Shown in pieces: positions 25,468 through 34,359 of a DNA stretch of 64,000 nt. The stretch covers positions 183,931-247,930 of the forward strand of contig NZ_VFPD01000003.1 in the NCBI RefSeq assembly GCF_006716485.1, given 5' to 3'. The stretch's first letter is position 1. Every line of letters begins with the position of its first letter. The notes beneath the pieces were generated by a model that worked only from the letters and a program-made list of their open reading frames with translations, was not told where the DNA came from and made no database searches. The translations under genes were made by a program, and so were the position numbers. The stretch comes from Chryseobacterium aquifrigidense. GTDB taxonomy: Bacteria; Bacteroidota; Bacteroidia; Flavobacteriales; Weeksellaceae.

Positions 25468-26814
25468 ATGTCTACTTTTCATAGAACTGCCGCGTTTCAT
25501 ACACTTGGCTGCAAATTAAACTTTGCAGAAACATCTACTATTGCCCGTCAATTAACAGATGCAGGTTATGATAAGGTAAGTTTTGATGAAAAAGCAAACG
25601 TATATGTGATCAATACATGTTCGGTGACAGAAAATGCTGACCGTGAATGTAAACTTCACGTGAAAAGAGCAATGAAAGCCAATCCGGAAGGACTGGTCGT
25701 TATTGTGGGATGCTATGCACAGCTGAAACCTGAAGAAATTTCACAGATTGAAGGAGTGGACCTGGTTTTAGGAGCAAAAGAAAAATTCAATATTCTGAGC
25801 TACCTGGATGATTTGGAGAAATCCGAGAGTGAAGGCGTAGTGCATTCATGTGAAATTGAAGAAACCGATTTCTTTATCGGAAGTTATTCTATTGGGGACA
25901 GAACCAGAGCTTTCCTGAAAGTACAGGATGGCTGTGATTATAAATGTACCTACTGTACCATTCCATTAGCAAGAGGAATTTCACGTTCTGATACCATCGA
26001 AAATGTTCTTAGAAATGCCACGGAGATTGCTGCGAAAGACATTAAAGAAATTGTTCTTACAGGTGTAAATATCGGGGATTATGGTAAAGGAGAATTTGGA
26101 AATAAAAGACACGAGCATACATTCCTTGATCTTATTTCAGAACTGGATAAAGTAGAAGGAATAGAAAGGATTCGTATCTCTTCTATTGAACCCAATCTTT
26201 TGAAAGATGAAAGTATTGAACTGGTTTCTAAAAGCAAAAGCTTTGTTCCGCATTTTCATATTCCGTTACAATCCGGAAGCGATGATCTCTTGAAAAAGAT
26301 GAAACGTCGTTACCTGACTAAGCTTTACAATGACAGAGTGAACAAGATCCGCGAGGTTATGCCTCATGCGGCTATCGGTGTTGATGTTATTGTAGGATTC
26401 CCGGGAGAAACAGAAGAAATATTTATGGAAACTTATAATTTCCTTAATGAGCTTCCTATCACTTACCTTCACGTATTTACTTATTCTGAAAGAGAAAATA
26501 CAGAAGCAGCAGCGATGGATGGAGTAGTTCCTGTTGCGGAAAGAAAAAAACGTAATAAAATGTTGAGAATTCTTTCTGAAAAGAAGAAAATGGCATTTTA
26601 TCAGACACAACTTGGAAAAACGCTTCCTGTTCTTTGGGAGCACGAAAATAAAGACGGAAAAATGTTTGGCTTCACAGAAAACTATGTGAGAGTCCAGAAA
26701 GACTTTGATCCTGCATCCGTAAATCAAATCGAATTTCTAAATTTAGAAAAAATCCTGTCAGATGGCACAGTTTCTGTGCAATCTTCTTACCAAAATTTTT
26801 TAGCAAAAGCATAG
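25468..26814 (+). CDS. mtaB: tRNA (N6-L-threonylcarbamoyladenosine(37)-C2)-methylthiotransferase MtaB
   Basis: 448 residues. This radical-SAM methylthiotransferase converts t6A37 to ms2t6A in tRNAs reading ANN codons. It has the N-terminal UPF0004 domain with cluster ligands Cys15, Cys51 and Cys82 (HTLGCKLN, INTCSVT, GCYAQ), the radical-SAM motif Cys156-x3-Cys160-x2-Cys163 (GCDYKCTYC), and a C-terminal TRAM-like region. The CKLN form of the first motif and the 448-residue length favour MtaB over MiaB or RimO. It has its own promoter just upstream. Confidence 0.95.
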   Translation: MSTFHRTAAFHTLGCKLNFAETSTIARQLTDAGYDKVSFDEKANVYVINTCSVTENADRECKLHVKRAMKANPEGLVVIVGCYAQLKPEEISQIEGVDLVLGAKEKFNILSYLDDLEKSESEGVVHSCEIEETDFFIGSYSIGDRTRAFLKVQDGCDYKCTYCTIPLARGISRSDTIENVLRNATEIAAKDIKEIVLTGVNIGDYGKGEFGNKRHEHTFLDLISELDKVEGIERIRISSIEPNLLKDESIELVSKSKSFVPHFHIPLQSGSDDLLKKMKRRYLTKLYNDRVNKIREVMPHAAIGVDVIVGFPGETEEIFMETYNFLNELPITYLHVFTYSERENTEAAAMDGVVPVAERKKRNKMLRILSEKKKMAFYQTQLGKTLPVLWEHENKDGKMFGFTENYVRVQKDFDPASVNQIEFLNLEKILSDGTVSVQSSYQNFLAKA

Positions 26815-26867
26815 GCTCTTTGCAAAAATTCTACTAAATTTATTTTTAAACTTTAAATACTACATTC

Positions 26868-28385
26868 ATGAGAGATAAGTTTTTATCTTGGGGAATTGTA
26901 TTAGTAGTTGCTACATGGATTATAGCAATACTGATCAGAGCGCATTATTGGATACCCACGCTGTTATCCGCAATTTATGCATTGGGTGTTTACAATGCTT
27001 ACCAATCGAAACATGCTATTTTGAGGAACTTTCCTGTATTGGGATACTTCAGGTATTTTTTCGAGAGTATTTCACCCGAAATGCAGCAATATTTTATTGA
27101 AAGGGAAACAGATGGCAAACCATTTCCAAGAAACCAGCGTTCTGCAGTATACAGACGTGCAAAAAATTTAAGTGATACAGTAGCTTTTGGTACACAGCTG
27201 GAAGTAAATCACAGAAAATATGAAGGGATTAAGCATTCTATTTATGCAAAATCGCCATCAGAAGAACTTCCGAGAGTATGGGTAGGAGGAGAGCAATGTA
27301 CACAGCCTTACCATGCTTCCTTATTCAATATCTCAGCGATGAGCTTCGGAGCATTGAGTGACAGAGCACAGATCTCACTGAACAGAGGAGCCAAAAAAGG
27401 AAACTTCTATCATAATACAGGCGAGGGAGGAATTTCACCTTATCACATGGAAGGAGGAGATTTATGCTGGCAGATCGGGACAGGATATTTCGGATGCCGT
27501 GACGCTGAAGGAAAATTCAATCCTGAATTATTTACAAAATATTCCACCCTTCCTAATGTGAAAATGGTTGAGATCAAATTATCACAGGGAGCAAAGCCAG
27601 GACACGGAGGAGTTCTTCCGGGAGTGAAGAATACACCGGAAATTGCAGCAATTCGTCACGTAACACCTGGAATGACTGTTATTTCACCACCCTCACACAG
27701 TGCTTTTTCTGATGCTGCCGGATTGTTGAGGTTTGTACAGCAATTGAGAGACCTTTCCGGAGGGAAACCAGTCGGTTTTAAACTGTGTATCGGTGATACC
27801 AAAGAATTTGAAGATATCTGTGTACAGATGAATGTTTTGAAAATCTATCCTGATTTTATCACTATAGACGGAGCTGAAGGGGGAACAGGAGCTGCACCAC
27901 CAGAATTTTCTGATGGAGTGGGGATGCCATTGGAGCCTGCTTTGATATTTGTGAACAGAACACTTAATAACTATAATCTGAGAAGTAAATTAAGAGTGAT
28001 TGCCAGTGGTAAAGTTCTTACCAGTCTTGATATTCTGAGAGCAGTCGCAATGGGTGCAGATATGTGTAACAATGCCAGAGGATTTATGTTCTCTTTAGGA
28101 TGTATCCAGGCGTTGAGATGTAACTCAAACAACTGCCCTACGGGAGTGGCAACTCAGGATAAAATGCTTATTAAAGGACTTGATGTGACAGATAAAGCAG
28201 AAAGAGTATATCACTTCCACAAAAATACACTCCATACCTGTAATGAATTAATTGCTGCTGCAGGAAGAAGCTCTTATGAAGAAGTAGATGCCACCATGTT
28301 TATGAGAGGAGATGAATTTGATCACCTTGCAGACCTTTATTTCCCTGATATCTTAGGAAATGTAAAACAGAAAGCAAGACCGTAA
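26868..28385 (+). CDS. FMN-binding glutamate synthase family protein
   Basis: 505 residues. An N-terminal membrane anchor (about residues 8-45) is followed by the GltS-type FMN/synthase barrel with ISAMSFGALSDRAQ, GEGGISPYH, KPGHGGVLPG and TIDGAEGGTGAAPP. A 3Fe-4S ligand pattern Cys-x5-Cys-x4-Cys is seen in LGCIQALRCNSNNCPTG. It lacks the glutamine amidotransferase domain, so it is the stand-alone archaeal/bacterial type. The amino-group donor and true reaction are uncertain for this subfamily. The terminator at 28403-28433 follows. Confidence 0.92.
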   Translation: MRDKFLSWGIVLVVATWIIAILIRAHYWIPTLLSAIYALGVYNAYQSKHAILRNFPVLGYFRYFFESISPEMQQYFIERETDGKPFPRNQRSAVYRRAKNLSDTVAFGTQLEVNHRKYEGIKHSIYAKSPSEELPRVWVGGEQCTQPYHASLFNISAMSFGALSDRAQISLNRGAKKGNFYHNTGEGGISPYHMEGGDLCWQIGTGYFGCRDAEGKFNPELFTKYSTLPNVKMVEIKLSQGAKPGHGGVLPGVKNTPEIAAIRHVTPGMTVISPPSHSAFSDAAGLLRFVQQLRDLSGGKPVGFKLCIGDTKEFEDICVQMNVLKIYPDFITIDGAEGGTGAAPPEFSDGVGMPLEPALIFVNRTLNNYNLRSKLRVIASGKVLTSLDILRAVAMGADMCNNARGFMFSLGCIQALRCNSNNCPTGVATQDKMLIKGLDVTDKAERVYHFHKNTLHTCNELIAAAGRSSYEEVDATMFMRGDEFDHLADLYFPDILGNVKQKARP

Positions 28386-28402
28386 TTACATTTTACATCA
28401 TA

Positions 28403-28433
28403 AAAAAACACCGTTTGAATAACGGTGTTTTTT
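28403..28433. terminator. Bidirectional terminator between the glutamate synthase-like and FKBP-like genes
   Basis: Stem AAAAAACACCGTT/AACGGTGTTTTTT (28403-28415 with 28421-28433) with a 5-nt loop. It serves the two convergent genes. Confidence 0.85.
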
Positions 28434-28451
28434 ATATAATTATTTTTTATT

Positions 28452-29225
28452 TTATTGCTGTTGTTCCTGTGTTTGTTTGTCATCACTTGGTCTGTCCTCT
28501 CTTCCATAAATCTGAAAGTTGAACACAAAAGATTTATTTCTGTAAGAAGTATTTAGATACGGATAATGAGGATTTCTTGCAAAAGCAGCTCTGGAAGGAA
28601 CGATGATTACTCCCTGTAAGTTATAGGGTGATTCACCGGTAAGATTATCAAATGCTTTGAACTTCTGTAAAGCTTCTCTAAATCCTGGAATTTGATAATA
28701 TTTTGCTTTTTTTGCAGCATCAGGGGTCGTAACAGCATTCAATATCGATCTCTTTACATAGTAATACATTGGGTCAATAACAGGAACACCCGTTCCGTCA
28801 ATGGTATTTAAAAAGGCAGCTTTTGCTTGAAATGTAGTGCTTCCATCAGAATTAACGGCCAGATACGAGTATCCTCTTCCCATAATTTTGATAATATCAT
28901 CCTCCTTAATGGTTTGATTAGCTGTAGGATTAACAGGCTGAGCACCGCTTCTCATAATATAGATTGTTCCTGAAGGAAGAGTTACGGGCGACAGTTCAGA
29001 TAATTTCTTTTCATTATCATCTGACGTGTCTGTAGAGCTGAAAGCTTTTATATTACCCTGCGCATCGAGATAATTCTCATCCATGAATTTCTTAATTGCC
29101 TGATCATCATAGGTGTTTTGCGTAGCAATATCTTCCGGTTCTACATAGGGTGATGTGTCATCATCTTTCTTACAAGCAGTAAAACACAAAGATCCTGCAA
29201 GGATATATAAAAATATTTTTTTCAT
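28452..29225 (-). CDS. FKBP-type peptidyl-prolyl isomerase-like lipoprotein
   Basis: 257 residues. A lipoprotein signal (LAGSLCFTAC, Cys18) is followed by an acidic linker and a C-terminal FKBP-like domain (about 150-245). The GFREALQKFKA, LQGVIIVPSRAAFARN and FVFNFQIYG segments correspond to the FKBP helix, the flap and the last strand, although the classic aromatic pocket is poorly conserved. Related Flavobacteriia lipoproteins (GldI-like) assist folding of exported proteins. Catalytic activity is doubtful. It is divergent from the S4-domain gene and has a TACTTTTG box at 29264-29271. Confidence 0.7.
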   Translation of the reverse strand: MKKIFLYILAGSLCFTACKKDDDTSPYVEPEDIATQNTYDDQAIKKFMDENYLDAQGNIKAFSSTDTSDDNEKKLSELSPVTLPSGTIYIMRSGAQPVNPTANQTIKEDDIIKIMGRGYSYLAVNSDGSTTFQAKAAFLNTIDGTGVPVIDPMYYYVKRSILNAVTTPDAAKKAKYYQIPGFREALQKFKAFDNLTGESPYNLQGVIIVPSRAAFARNPHYPYLNTSYRNKSFVFNFQIYGREDRPSDDKQTQEQQQ

Positions 29226-29263
29226 TTCAAAAAACTTTAATTACTTTACAAATAATATAACGG

Positions 29264-29271
29264 CAAAAGTA
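29264..29271 (-). promoter_or_regulatory. -7 promoter element for the FKBP-like lipoprotein
   Basis: TACTTTTG on the minus strand, 39 nt before the ATG at 29225, matches TAnnTTTG. It lies in the short divergent region with the S4-domain gene. Confidence 0.5.
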
Positions 29272-29280
29272 TAAAAAATT

Positions 29281-29718
29281 ATGAGAATAGATAAATTTTT
29301 ATGGAGCATTCGTTTTTATAAGACGAGAAGTATTGCAGCAGAGGAGATTAAAAAGAATAGAGTTTCTATAGGAACGTCTGCCGTAAAGTCATCTAAAGAG
29401 GTAAAAGAAGGAGATACTATTAAAATCCGTAAGAATCAAATTGATTATAAAATAAAGGTAATTCAGATTCCTAAAAGCAGAATTGGAGCCAAGCTGGTAC
29501 CTCTTCATATCCAGGATGTGACAGATAAGGAGCAGTACGAACTGTTGAAACTCCGTAAAATGTCACAGGACTATTACAGAAATAAGGGAGAGGGTAGACC
29601 TACCAAAAAAGACAGAAGAGAGATGGACGACTACGTAGGAAACGATATCGATTCTGATTTTACAGACTGGGACGATTTCTTTGGAGAGACAGGCAATGAA
29701 ACTGATGATGAAGATTAA
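29281..29718 (+). CDS. S4-domain RNA-binding protein, Hsp15-like
   Basis: 145 residues. The N-terminal S4 domain (MRIDKFLWSIRFYKTRSIA, then VSIGTSAVKSSKEVKEGDTIKI) is that of Hsp15/HslR, which recycles stalled 50S subunits carrying peptidyl-tRNA. The C-terminus is a highly acidic tail (DDYVGNDIDSDFTDWDDFFGE) as in Bacteroidota homologues. It converges on aroK and shares its terminator. Confidence 0.88.
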   Translation: MRIDKFLWSIRFYKTRSIAAEEIKKNRVSIGTSAVKSSKEVKEGDTIKIRKNQIDYKIKVIQIPKSRIGAKLVPLHIQDVTDKEQYELLKLRKMSQDYYRNKGEGRPTKKDRREMDDYVGNDIDSDFTDWDDFFGETGNETDDED

Positions 29719-29730
29719 TAGTAAAATAAA

Positions 29731-29753
29731 AAAGCTCTAGAGATAGAGCTTTT
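29731..29753. terminator. Terminator overlapping the aroK stop
   Basis: Stem AAAGCTCT/AGAGCTTT (29731-29738 with 29745-29752) and flanking A/T runs. It serves the S4 gene on the plus strand and overlaps the last codons of aroK (stop at 29737-29739) on the minus strand. Confidence 0.75.
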
Positions 29754-30252
29754 CTATTATTTCGTTCACAATGTCTTCCGGTTCTCGGGAATCTGTCCCT
29801 ACAGTGAATTGTGCTTTGCTGTAAAACTGATTCCTTTCAAATAAATGCTTGGCAATGAATTCCGGCAGGTCTTCATCAGATATATTGGCAATCAAAGGTC
29901 TTTTTTCCTTCTGTTTTGAAAGTCTTTCAACCAGTGTTCCTACTCCTGTTCTTAAAAAAACACTCTTGGAATTGTGATTGATGATTTCCATGTTATTATA
30001 ATATACAGGAGTTCCTCCGCCAAGACTTAAAACCACATTTTCTTCAGAAGCCAATATCTCTTCAAGCGCCTCTCTTTCCAGCTTTCTAAAGTAAATCTCT
30101 CCCTTTTTTTCAAAAATTTCAGGAATGGTTAATTTATTTCTTCTGGAAATCTCTTTATCGAGATCAATTAATTTAAAATCTATTTTTTCGCTTAATATTT
30201 TGGAAATGTGAGATTTGCCACTTCCCATGTATCCGATCAATGAAATTACCAT
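29737..30252 (-). CDS. aroK: Shikimate kinase
   Basis: 171 residues, the usual size. The Walker A motif is GYMGSGKSH near residue 7. The shikimate-binding Asp is in LIDLDKEI, Arg in YFRKLE, and the glycine triplet in LSLGGGTPV. It phosphorylates shikimate at O3 in the pathway to chorismate and aromatic amino acids. It lies opposite the tRNA cluster and its own promoter was not identified. Confidence 0.95.
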   Translation of the reverse strand: MVISLIGYMGSGKSHISKILSEKIDFKLIDLDKEISRRNKLTIPEIFEKKGEIYFRKLEREALEEILASEENVVLSLGGGTPVYYNNMEIINHNSKSVFLRTGVGTLVERLSKQKEKRPLIANISDEDLPEFIAKHLFERNQFYSKAQFTVGTDSREPEDIVNEIIEKLYL

Positions 30253-30283
30253 GAATTTTTTTTAAACAAATTTGCGAAAAAGT

Positions 30284-30313
30284 TTTGAGATAAAGAAAAA
30301 AGTCATATCTTTG
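30284..30313 (+). promoter_or_regulatory. Promoter of the tRNA operon
   Basis: TTTG at 30284-30287, 18 bp spacing, TATCTTTG at 30306-30313: one of the best matches to the Bacteroidota consensus in the window. It is followed 54 nt later by tRNA-Lys. Confidence 0.75.
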
Positions 30314-30367
30314 CACCACTTAAAACAAGGGACATTACTTAAATGAAAACTTGTTACACAAGTGGCC

Positions 30368-30440
30368 GACTCGGTAGCTCAGCTGGTAGAGCAATACACT
30401 TTTAATGTATGGGTCCTGGGTTCGAATCCCAGCCGGGTCA
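30368..30440 (+). tRNA. tRNA-Lys (anticodon TTT), copy 1
   Basis: A 73-nt cloverleaf: acceptor GACTCGG pairs with CCGGGTC, D-arm GCTC/GAGC, anticodon stem ATACA/TGTAT around the loop CTTTTAA, T-stem CTGGG/CCCAG with loop TTCGAAT, discriminator A. CCA is not encoded. Confidence 0.95.
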
Positions 30441-30475
30441 CTAGCAATAATAATTACTTAGTTTGTAATTTTATT

Positions 30476-30558
30476 GCCTGCGTGGTGAAATTGGTAGACA
30501 CGCCATCTTGAGGGGGTGGTTTCCTAAGGATGTGCTGGTTCGAGTCCAGTCGCAGGCA
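30476..30558 (+). tRNA. tRNA-Leu (anticodon GAG)
   Basis: 83 nt. Acceptor GCCTGCG/CGCAGGC, anticodon stem CCATC/GGTGG around the loop TTGAGGG, giving anticodon GAG. A long variable arm (about TTTCCTAAGGATG) is typical of tRNA-Leu, and the T-loop is TTCGAGT. Confidence 0.93.
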
Positions 30559-30612
30559 CTGCAAAGAAATTTTATAATTAATATTGAAATTTATTTCATT
30601 TTAATTGTGGCC

Positions 30613-30685
30613 GACTCGGTAGCTCAGCTGGTAGAGCAATACACTTTTAATGTATGGGTCCTGGGTTCGAATCCCAGCCGGGTCA
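30613..30685 (+). tRNA. tRNA-Lys (anticodon TTT), copy 2
   Basis: Identical over all 73 nt to the copy at 30368-30440. The match extends a few bases into the 5' flank (GTGGCC) and one base into the 3' flank. The three tRNAs appear to form one transcript ending at the hairpin at 30741. Confidence 0.95.
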
Positions 30686-30740
30686 CAAGTTTACTGAAAA
30701 GTAAATTTTTTTCATATTAATATTTTGTGATTTGGTGTTT

Positions 30741-30773
30741 CAAAGGCTTCCTTCAGGAGGCCTTTGATTTTTG
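30741..30773 (+). terminator. Terminator of the tRNA operon
   Basis: Stem CAAAGGC/GCCTTTG (30741-30747 with 30760-30766), with an inner CC/GG extension and TTCA loop, followed by a T-rich tract. Confidence 0.8.
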
Positions 30774-30812
30774 TATAAACTCAGCCTACTCCAATCTTTT
30801 GTTGATAGATTC

Positions 30813-30844
30813 AAGAAAAATCCCCAACTGAATCAGCCGGGGAT
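30813..30844 (-). terminator. Terminator of panC
   Basis: Stem ATCCCC/GGGGAT (30820-30825 with 30839-30844) with an inner CTG/CAG hairpin. On the minus strand it is followed by a T-rich tract (complement of 30813-30820). Confidence 0.65.
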
Positions 30845-30866
30845 AGTATATTGTAATGGATAAAGA

Positions 30867-31715
30867 TTAATCCAGATGCATATTGTCAATTAATCTCACT
30901 CCATCTACTACAACTACAATGAAAGCTCTGAAATTTCTGTCTTTATAGAAAAAGTCAGTTTCCTGTAATGTGTTTTCATCAGCAATCAGAAAATATTCAA
31001 GCTTCATGCCTTGCTGATCATCAAAAATATCAGCTACTCTTTCCTTAATTTCCGGAATACTCACAGTCCTGAACCAGTCGTTTACTTTTTTTAAAGTCTC
31101 ATAAATTACTTTAGAAGCTTCTTTTCGGTCTTCATGAAGTCTTTGGTTTCTTGAGCTTAATGCGAGTCCGTTTTCTGCTCTGTAAATAGGAACTCCGGTT
31201 ATTTTAACGGGAAGATGCTTTTTCTCCACCATTTTTTTAATAATAGCAAGCTGCTGAAAATCTTTTTCACCAAAATAAGCATTATCAGGCTGTACCTGTC
31301 TGAAAAGCTCTTCTACAACAGTTCCTACCCCATTGAAATGCCCCGGTCTTGATTTGCCTTCCATCTCATTTTCCAATCCGTCATAGTCATATGATTGGCT
31401 TTCTGCTTTTTCAGGGTAAATATCAGCTACTTCCGGGATGTAAACAGCATCTACAAGACCTGAATTCTGAAGAATAAGAATATCCCTGTTGATATCTCTT
31501 GGATATTTTTCAAGATCTTCAGGATTGTTGAACTGGGTTGGATTTACAAAAATTGATGAAATGACAAGGTCATTTTCTTTTCTTGCCTCTTCATACAGAG
31601 AAAGATGGCCATTGTGCAGGGCACCCATAGTAGGGGCAAAGCCAATTCTTTTTCCCATTTCTTTCTGTCTTTCAATGAAATCCTGAAGGACTTTTCTGTT
31701 TTTTAGAACTTCCAT
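30867..31715 (-). CDS. panC: Pantothenate synthetase
   Basis: 282 residues. ATP-dependent ligase joining pantoate and beta-alanine to make pantothenate, the coenzyme A precursor. Visible motifs: PTMGALHNGHLSL (the HxGH nucleotidyl-transferase signature), FVNPTQFNNPEDLEKYPR, and FGEKDFQQLAIIKKMV. It is divergent from the starch-synthase-like gene with about 170 nt between starts, a pairing common in this group of bacteria. Confidence 0.96.
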   Translation of the reverse strand: MEVLKNRKVLQDFIERQKEMGKRIGFAPTMGALHNGHLSLYEEARKENDLVISSIFVNPTQFNNPEDLEKYPRDINRDILILQNSGLVDAVYIPEVADIYPEKAESQSYDYDGLENEMEGKSRPGHFNGVGTVVEELFRQVQPDNAYFGEKDFQQLAIIKKMVEKKHLPVKITGVPIYRAENGLALSSRNQRLHEDRKEASKVIYETLKKVNDWFRTVSIPEIKERVADIFDDQQGMKLEYFLIADENTLQETDFFYKDRNFRAFIVVVVDGVRLIDNMHLD

Positions 31716-31839
31716 AGTTTATTTTAATACTATTTCAAAAATACTAAAAATATCGCATAATAATATGTACTTTTAATAATTTGAAAAAGGGAATTTTCGT
31801 AAAAAAATGTTAATTAAAATAATGTTGGATGTTTTTTTG

Positions 31840-31847
31840 TAATTTTG
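31840..31847 (+). promoter_or_regulatory. -7 promoter element for the starch-synthase-like operon
   Basis: TAATTTTG matches TAnnTTTG. It predicts transcription from about 31854, downstream of the upstream candidate ATG at 31845, so translation should begin at 31887. Confidence 0.55.
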
Positions 31848-31886
31848 CACATTAAAGCATTTTTACAAAAATTAGATAGAAAGTTT

Positions 31887-32657
31887 ATGCCGAATCAAAA
31901 AATACTGTACATTACTACAGAGATGTATCCATATCAGGAAGATACAAATATGGCTGCAGTGGTAAACAAAATGGCACTTAAGATGCACCAAGAAGGCAAT
32001 GATGTAAGAGTTTTTATGCCAAGATTTGGACAAATAAGTGAGAGAAAATTCCAGCTTCATGAAGTAATCCGTCTTTCAGGGATGAATATTATTATCAATG
32101 ACCTGGACCAGCCTCTAATCATTAAAGTAGCGTCTCTTCCGGGGGAAAGACTTCAGGTTTACTTTATTGACAATGAAGAATACTTCAAAAGAAAACAATA
32201 TTATTTCGATGATGAAGGAAACCCTTTCGAAGACAATGACGAAAGAGCTATTTTCTTTGCCAGAGGAGTTATTGAAACCATTAAGAAACTAAACTGGGTG
32301 CCGGATGTTATCCATTTGAATGGATGGATGTCTTCTTTTGTTCCAATTTATCTTAAAACTTACTACGAATCAGATACTTATTTCAAGGACGCAAAAATTG
32401 TACTTTCTCTTTACAATGAGAAAGATGCTGACCTGGACAAAAAGATCGATGAAAAGCTGCAGTTTGATAATATTTCAGGGTTAAAAGCGTTAGATAACCC
32501 AACTATTAAAAGTTTTGTTATCGAAAGTATGAACTACGTAGATGCCGTTGTAAAAGGTGACGAGTTTCTGGATGAAGACCTGGATAAGGCTTTCAACGAA
32601 ACAGCAACCCAGAAATCGGAGTATCTGGACGTAGATTCTATAAATCAACTTTATTAA
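31887..32657 (+). CDS. Starch/glycogen synthase-like protein (GT5 N-terminal half only)
   Basis: 256 residues from the ATG at 31887. The protein covers only the N-terminal Rossmann domain of glycogen synthase: KILYITTEMYPYQ, VRVFMPRFGQISERK, FIDNEEYFKRKQYYFDD, DVIHLNGWMSSFVPIYLK. The sugar-nucleotide-binding C-terminal half is absent, with no frameshifted remnant downstream. The KTGGL motif, which binds ADP-glucose in true synthases, is replaced by the Asn-Met-Ala-Ala segment. It is followed 13 nt later by the DUF4270 gene. Catalytic glycogen synthesis is unlikely; a regulatory or binding role is possible. Confidence 0.8.
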   Translation: MPNQKILYITTEMYPYQEDTNMAAVVNKMALKMHQEGNDVRVFMPRFGQISERKFQLHEVIRLSGMNIIINDLDQPLIIKVASLPGERLQVYFIDNEEYFKRKQYYFDDEGNPFEDNDERAIFFARGVIETIKKLNWVPDVIHLNGWMSSFVPIYLKTYYESDTYFKDAKIVLSLYNEKDADLDKKIDEKLQFDNISGLKALDNPTIKSFVIESMNYVDAVVKGDEFLDEDLDKAFNETATQKSEYLDVDSINQLY

Positions 32658-32670
32658 AAACACATTTTTA

Positions 32671-34323
32671 ATGACTCATAATCTTAAAAAGACCTTCGCC
32701 ATGCTTTTATTGGCGATTTTTGGAAGTGCATTGCTTTATAACTGTGAACCGGATCCGGATTCTCTTGGTGAGCAGCTGTTTAATGGTGATGCAGCACAAG
32801 GCAATGAAATTGCATATCCTGTTATAGCATACAATTATGACAATAATGATTCCATCAGAAGTGATGCTTCAAGATTGATCAGTGGGCTGAGCGAATCAGG
32901 CGTTACCACAAATGTTGCTGTTCTTGGAGCCTTTACTGAATCCCAGTTTGGAATGCAGAGAGCATCTTATGTTACCCAGCTGAGAATGCCAACAGATAAT
33001 TTCGACTTCAATGGCGCGAATCCAAAAGTAGATTCCGTAGTCCTTGTAGTAAGACCACCTGCAAATACAGCTTCAAATACATATTTCTTTGAAAGCAGCG
33101 ATTCATTAAGAACAAATACATACACGAAAACTGATTTCCCGGTAGACGGAGTAGCTACAGAAGTTTCCATTGAGAAGAAAACATATCCTGTTCGTAAATA
33201 CGGTAAAATAGGAGGTGCTTCAAAATCAATGAAAATCAATGTGCATGAAGTGACTACGTTCCTGGATGCAAATAATGATGCCCTAAAACGTTCCAATGCA
33301 TCAATAAGTACTGGTGAACTATTAGGTTCAGGAGTATTTGATGGTAACGTGAGTTCTTTATCTATTACAAAAAAATCTGACAATTCAATTGTATTTTCAG
33401 GAAACTTAGGATTCAGAATGAAATTGAGTAACACAGATTTCTTCCAGACTCATATTCTTGATAAAAAAGGAAAACCTGAACTTCAGGATGCTGCTAACTT
33501 TATCAGATATTTTAAAGGAATAAAAATTTCTGTAGACGAAACAGACAGATATCTGTATCAGTTTTCTCCTAATGACCTGCAGGTTATCATGTACTATAAA
33601 TATGATAAAACTGATAATGGAACTACCACAAGACCGCAGGCAACACTTAATTTTAATTTAGGAAGTGCCAATGCACATATCGGATTGGTTGAATATAACA
33701 GATTAGGAACACCTGTTAAAGATGCATTATCAGAAAGTAATCCTAACGAAGGTGATGCAAAACTTTTTGTTCAGGGAATGGGAGGTCCTTCTGTAGTGGT
33801 AAAAATTCAGGATGAGACTATCGCAAAACTTAAGGATATCTATACCAAAGATAAGGCGGGCATTGTAAGTGCTAAGATCAGAGTATATCTGGATCCTTCA
33901 ACCTGGAAAAATACTGGCTCTACTGAAGATCGTAAGTTTACACTATTAAACAATACATTAAATGCCGGTAAAATTGATTACTCAAAATTAGCTTTCACTT
34001 CAGATCTGACAAACGGACTTGGATTGTACTATTTTAGTGAGAAACCTGAGCCAGGTTATTATGATTTTGTAGTCACAAAAACAATCAAGGATATTGTTGA
34101 AGGAAAAACAGAAACAGTTGGAGATGCTACACAGCCGATTGTTAATAAGCCATTAATAATCAGTGCGGGAGCATTTGCAGCAAGTACTACAGGAACCCTT
34201 TTAGGTGTTCGTAATACGACAAGAGCATTTGATATGAACAGAATTATTCTGATAGGAACTGATAAAACGAATACCAACCCTAAGAGAATCCAGCTAATGG
34301 TGACTTATGGTACGAAAAAATAG
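32671..34323 (+). CDS. DUF4270 outer-membrane/cell-surface lipoprotein
   Basis: 550 residues with a signal peptide and lipid-attachment Cys (FGSALLYNCEPDPDSLG, Cys26), followed by DUF4270 sequence typical of Bacteroidota. The body is beta-rich with many Ser, Thr and Asn residues and ends in a strand RIQLMVTYGTKK. The function is unknown; it is often encoded next to glmS, as here (36 nt upstream). It forms an operon with the starch-synthase-like gene and glmS. Confidence 0.88.
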   Translation: MTHNLKKTFAMLLLAIFGSALLYNCEPDPDSLGEQLFNGDAAQGNEIAYPVIAYNYDNNDSIRSDASRLISGLSESGVTTNVAVLGAFTESQFGMQRASYVTQLRMPTDNFDFNGANPKVDSVVLVVRPPANTASNTYFFESSDSLRTNTYTKTDFPVDGVATEVSIEKKTYPVRKYGKIGGASKSMKINVHEVTTFLDANNDALKRSNASISTGELLGSGVFDGNVSSLSITKKSDNSIVFSGNLGFRMKLSNTDFFQTHILDKKGKPELQDAANFIRYFKGIKISVDETDRYLYQFSPNDLQVIMYYKYDKTDNGTTTRPQATLNFNLGSANAHIGLVEYNRLGTPVKDALSESNPNEGDAKLFVQGMGGPSVVVKIQDETIAKLKDIYTKDKAGIVSAKIRVYLDPSTWKNTGSTEDRKFTLLNNTLNAGKIDYSKLAFTSDLTNGLGLYYFSEKPEPGYYDFVVTKTIKDIVEGKTETVGDATQPIVNKPLIISAGAFAASTTGTLLGVRNTTRAFDMNRIILIGTDKTNTNPKRIQLMVTYGTKK

Positions 34324-34359
34324 AACACAATAAACAAACAACACTAGACAAAATAAAAT

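Noticed and set aside
30508..30720. Open frame of 70 codons over the tRNA-Leu and tRNA-Lys genes
   Set aside because: It runs straight through two tRNA genes and has no protein-like features.
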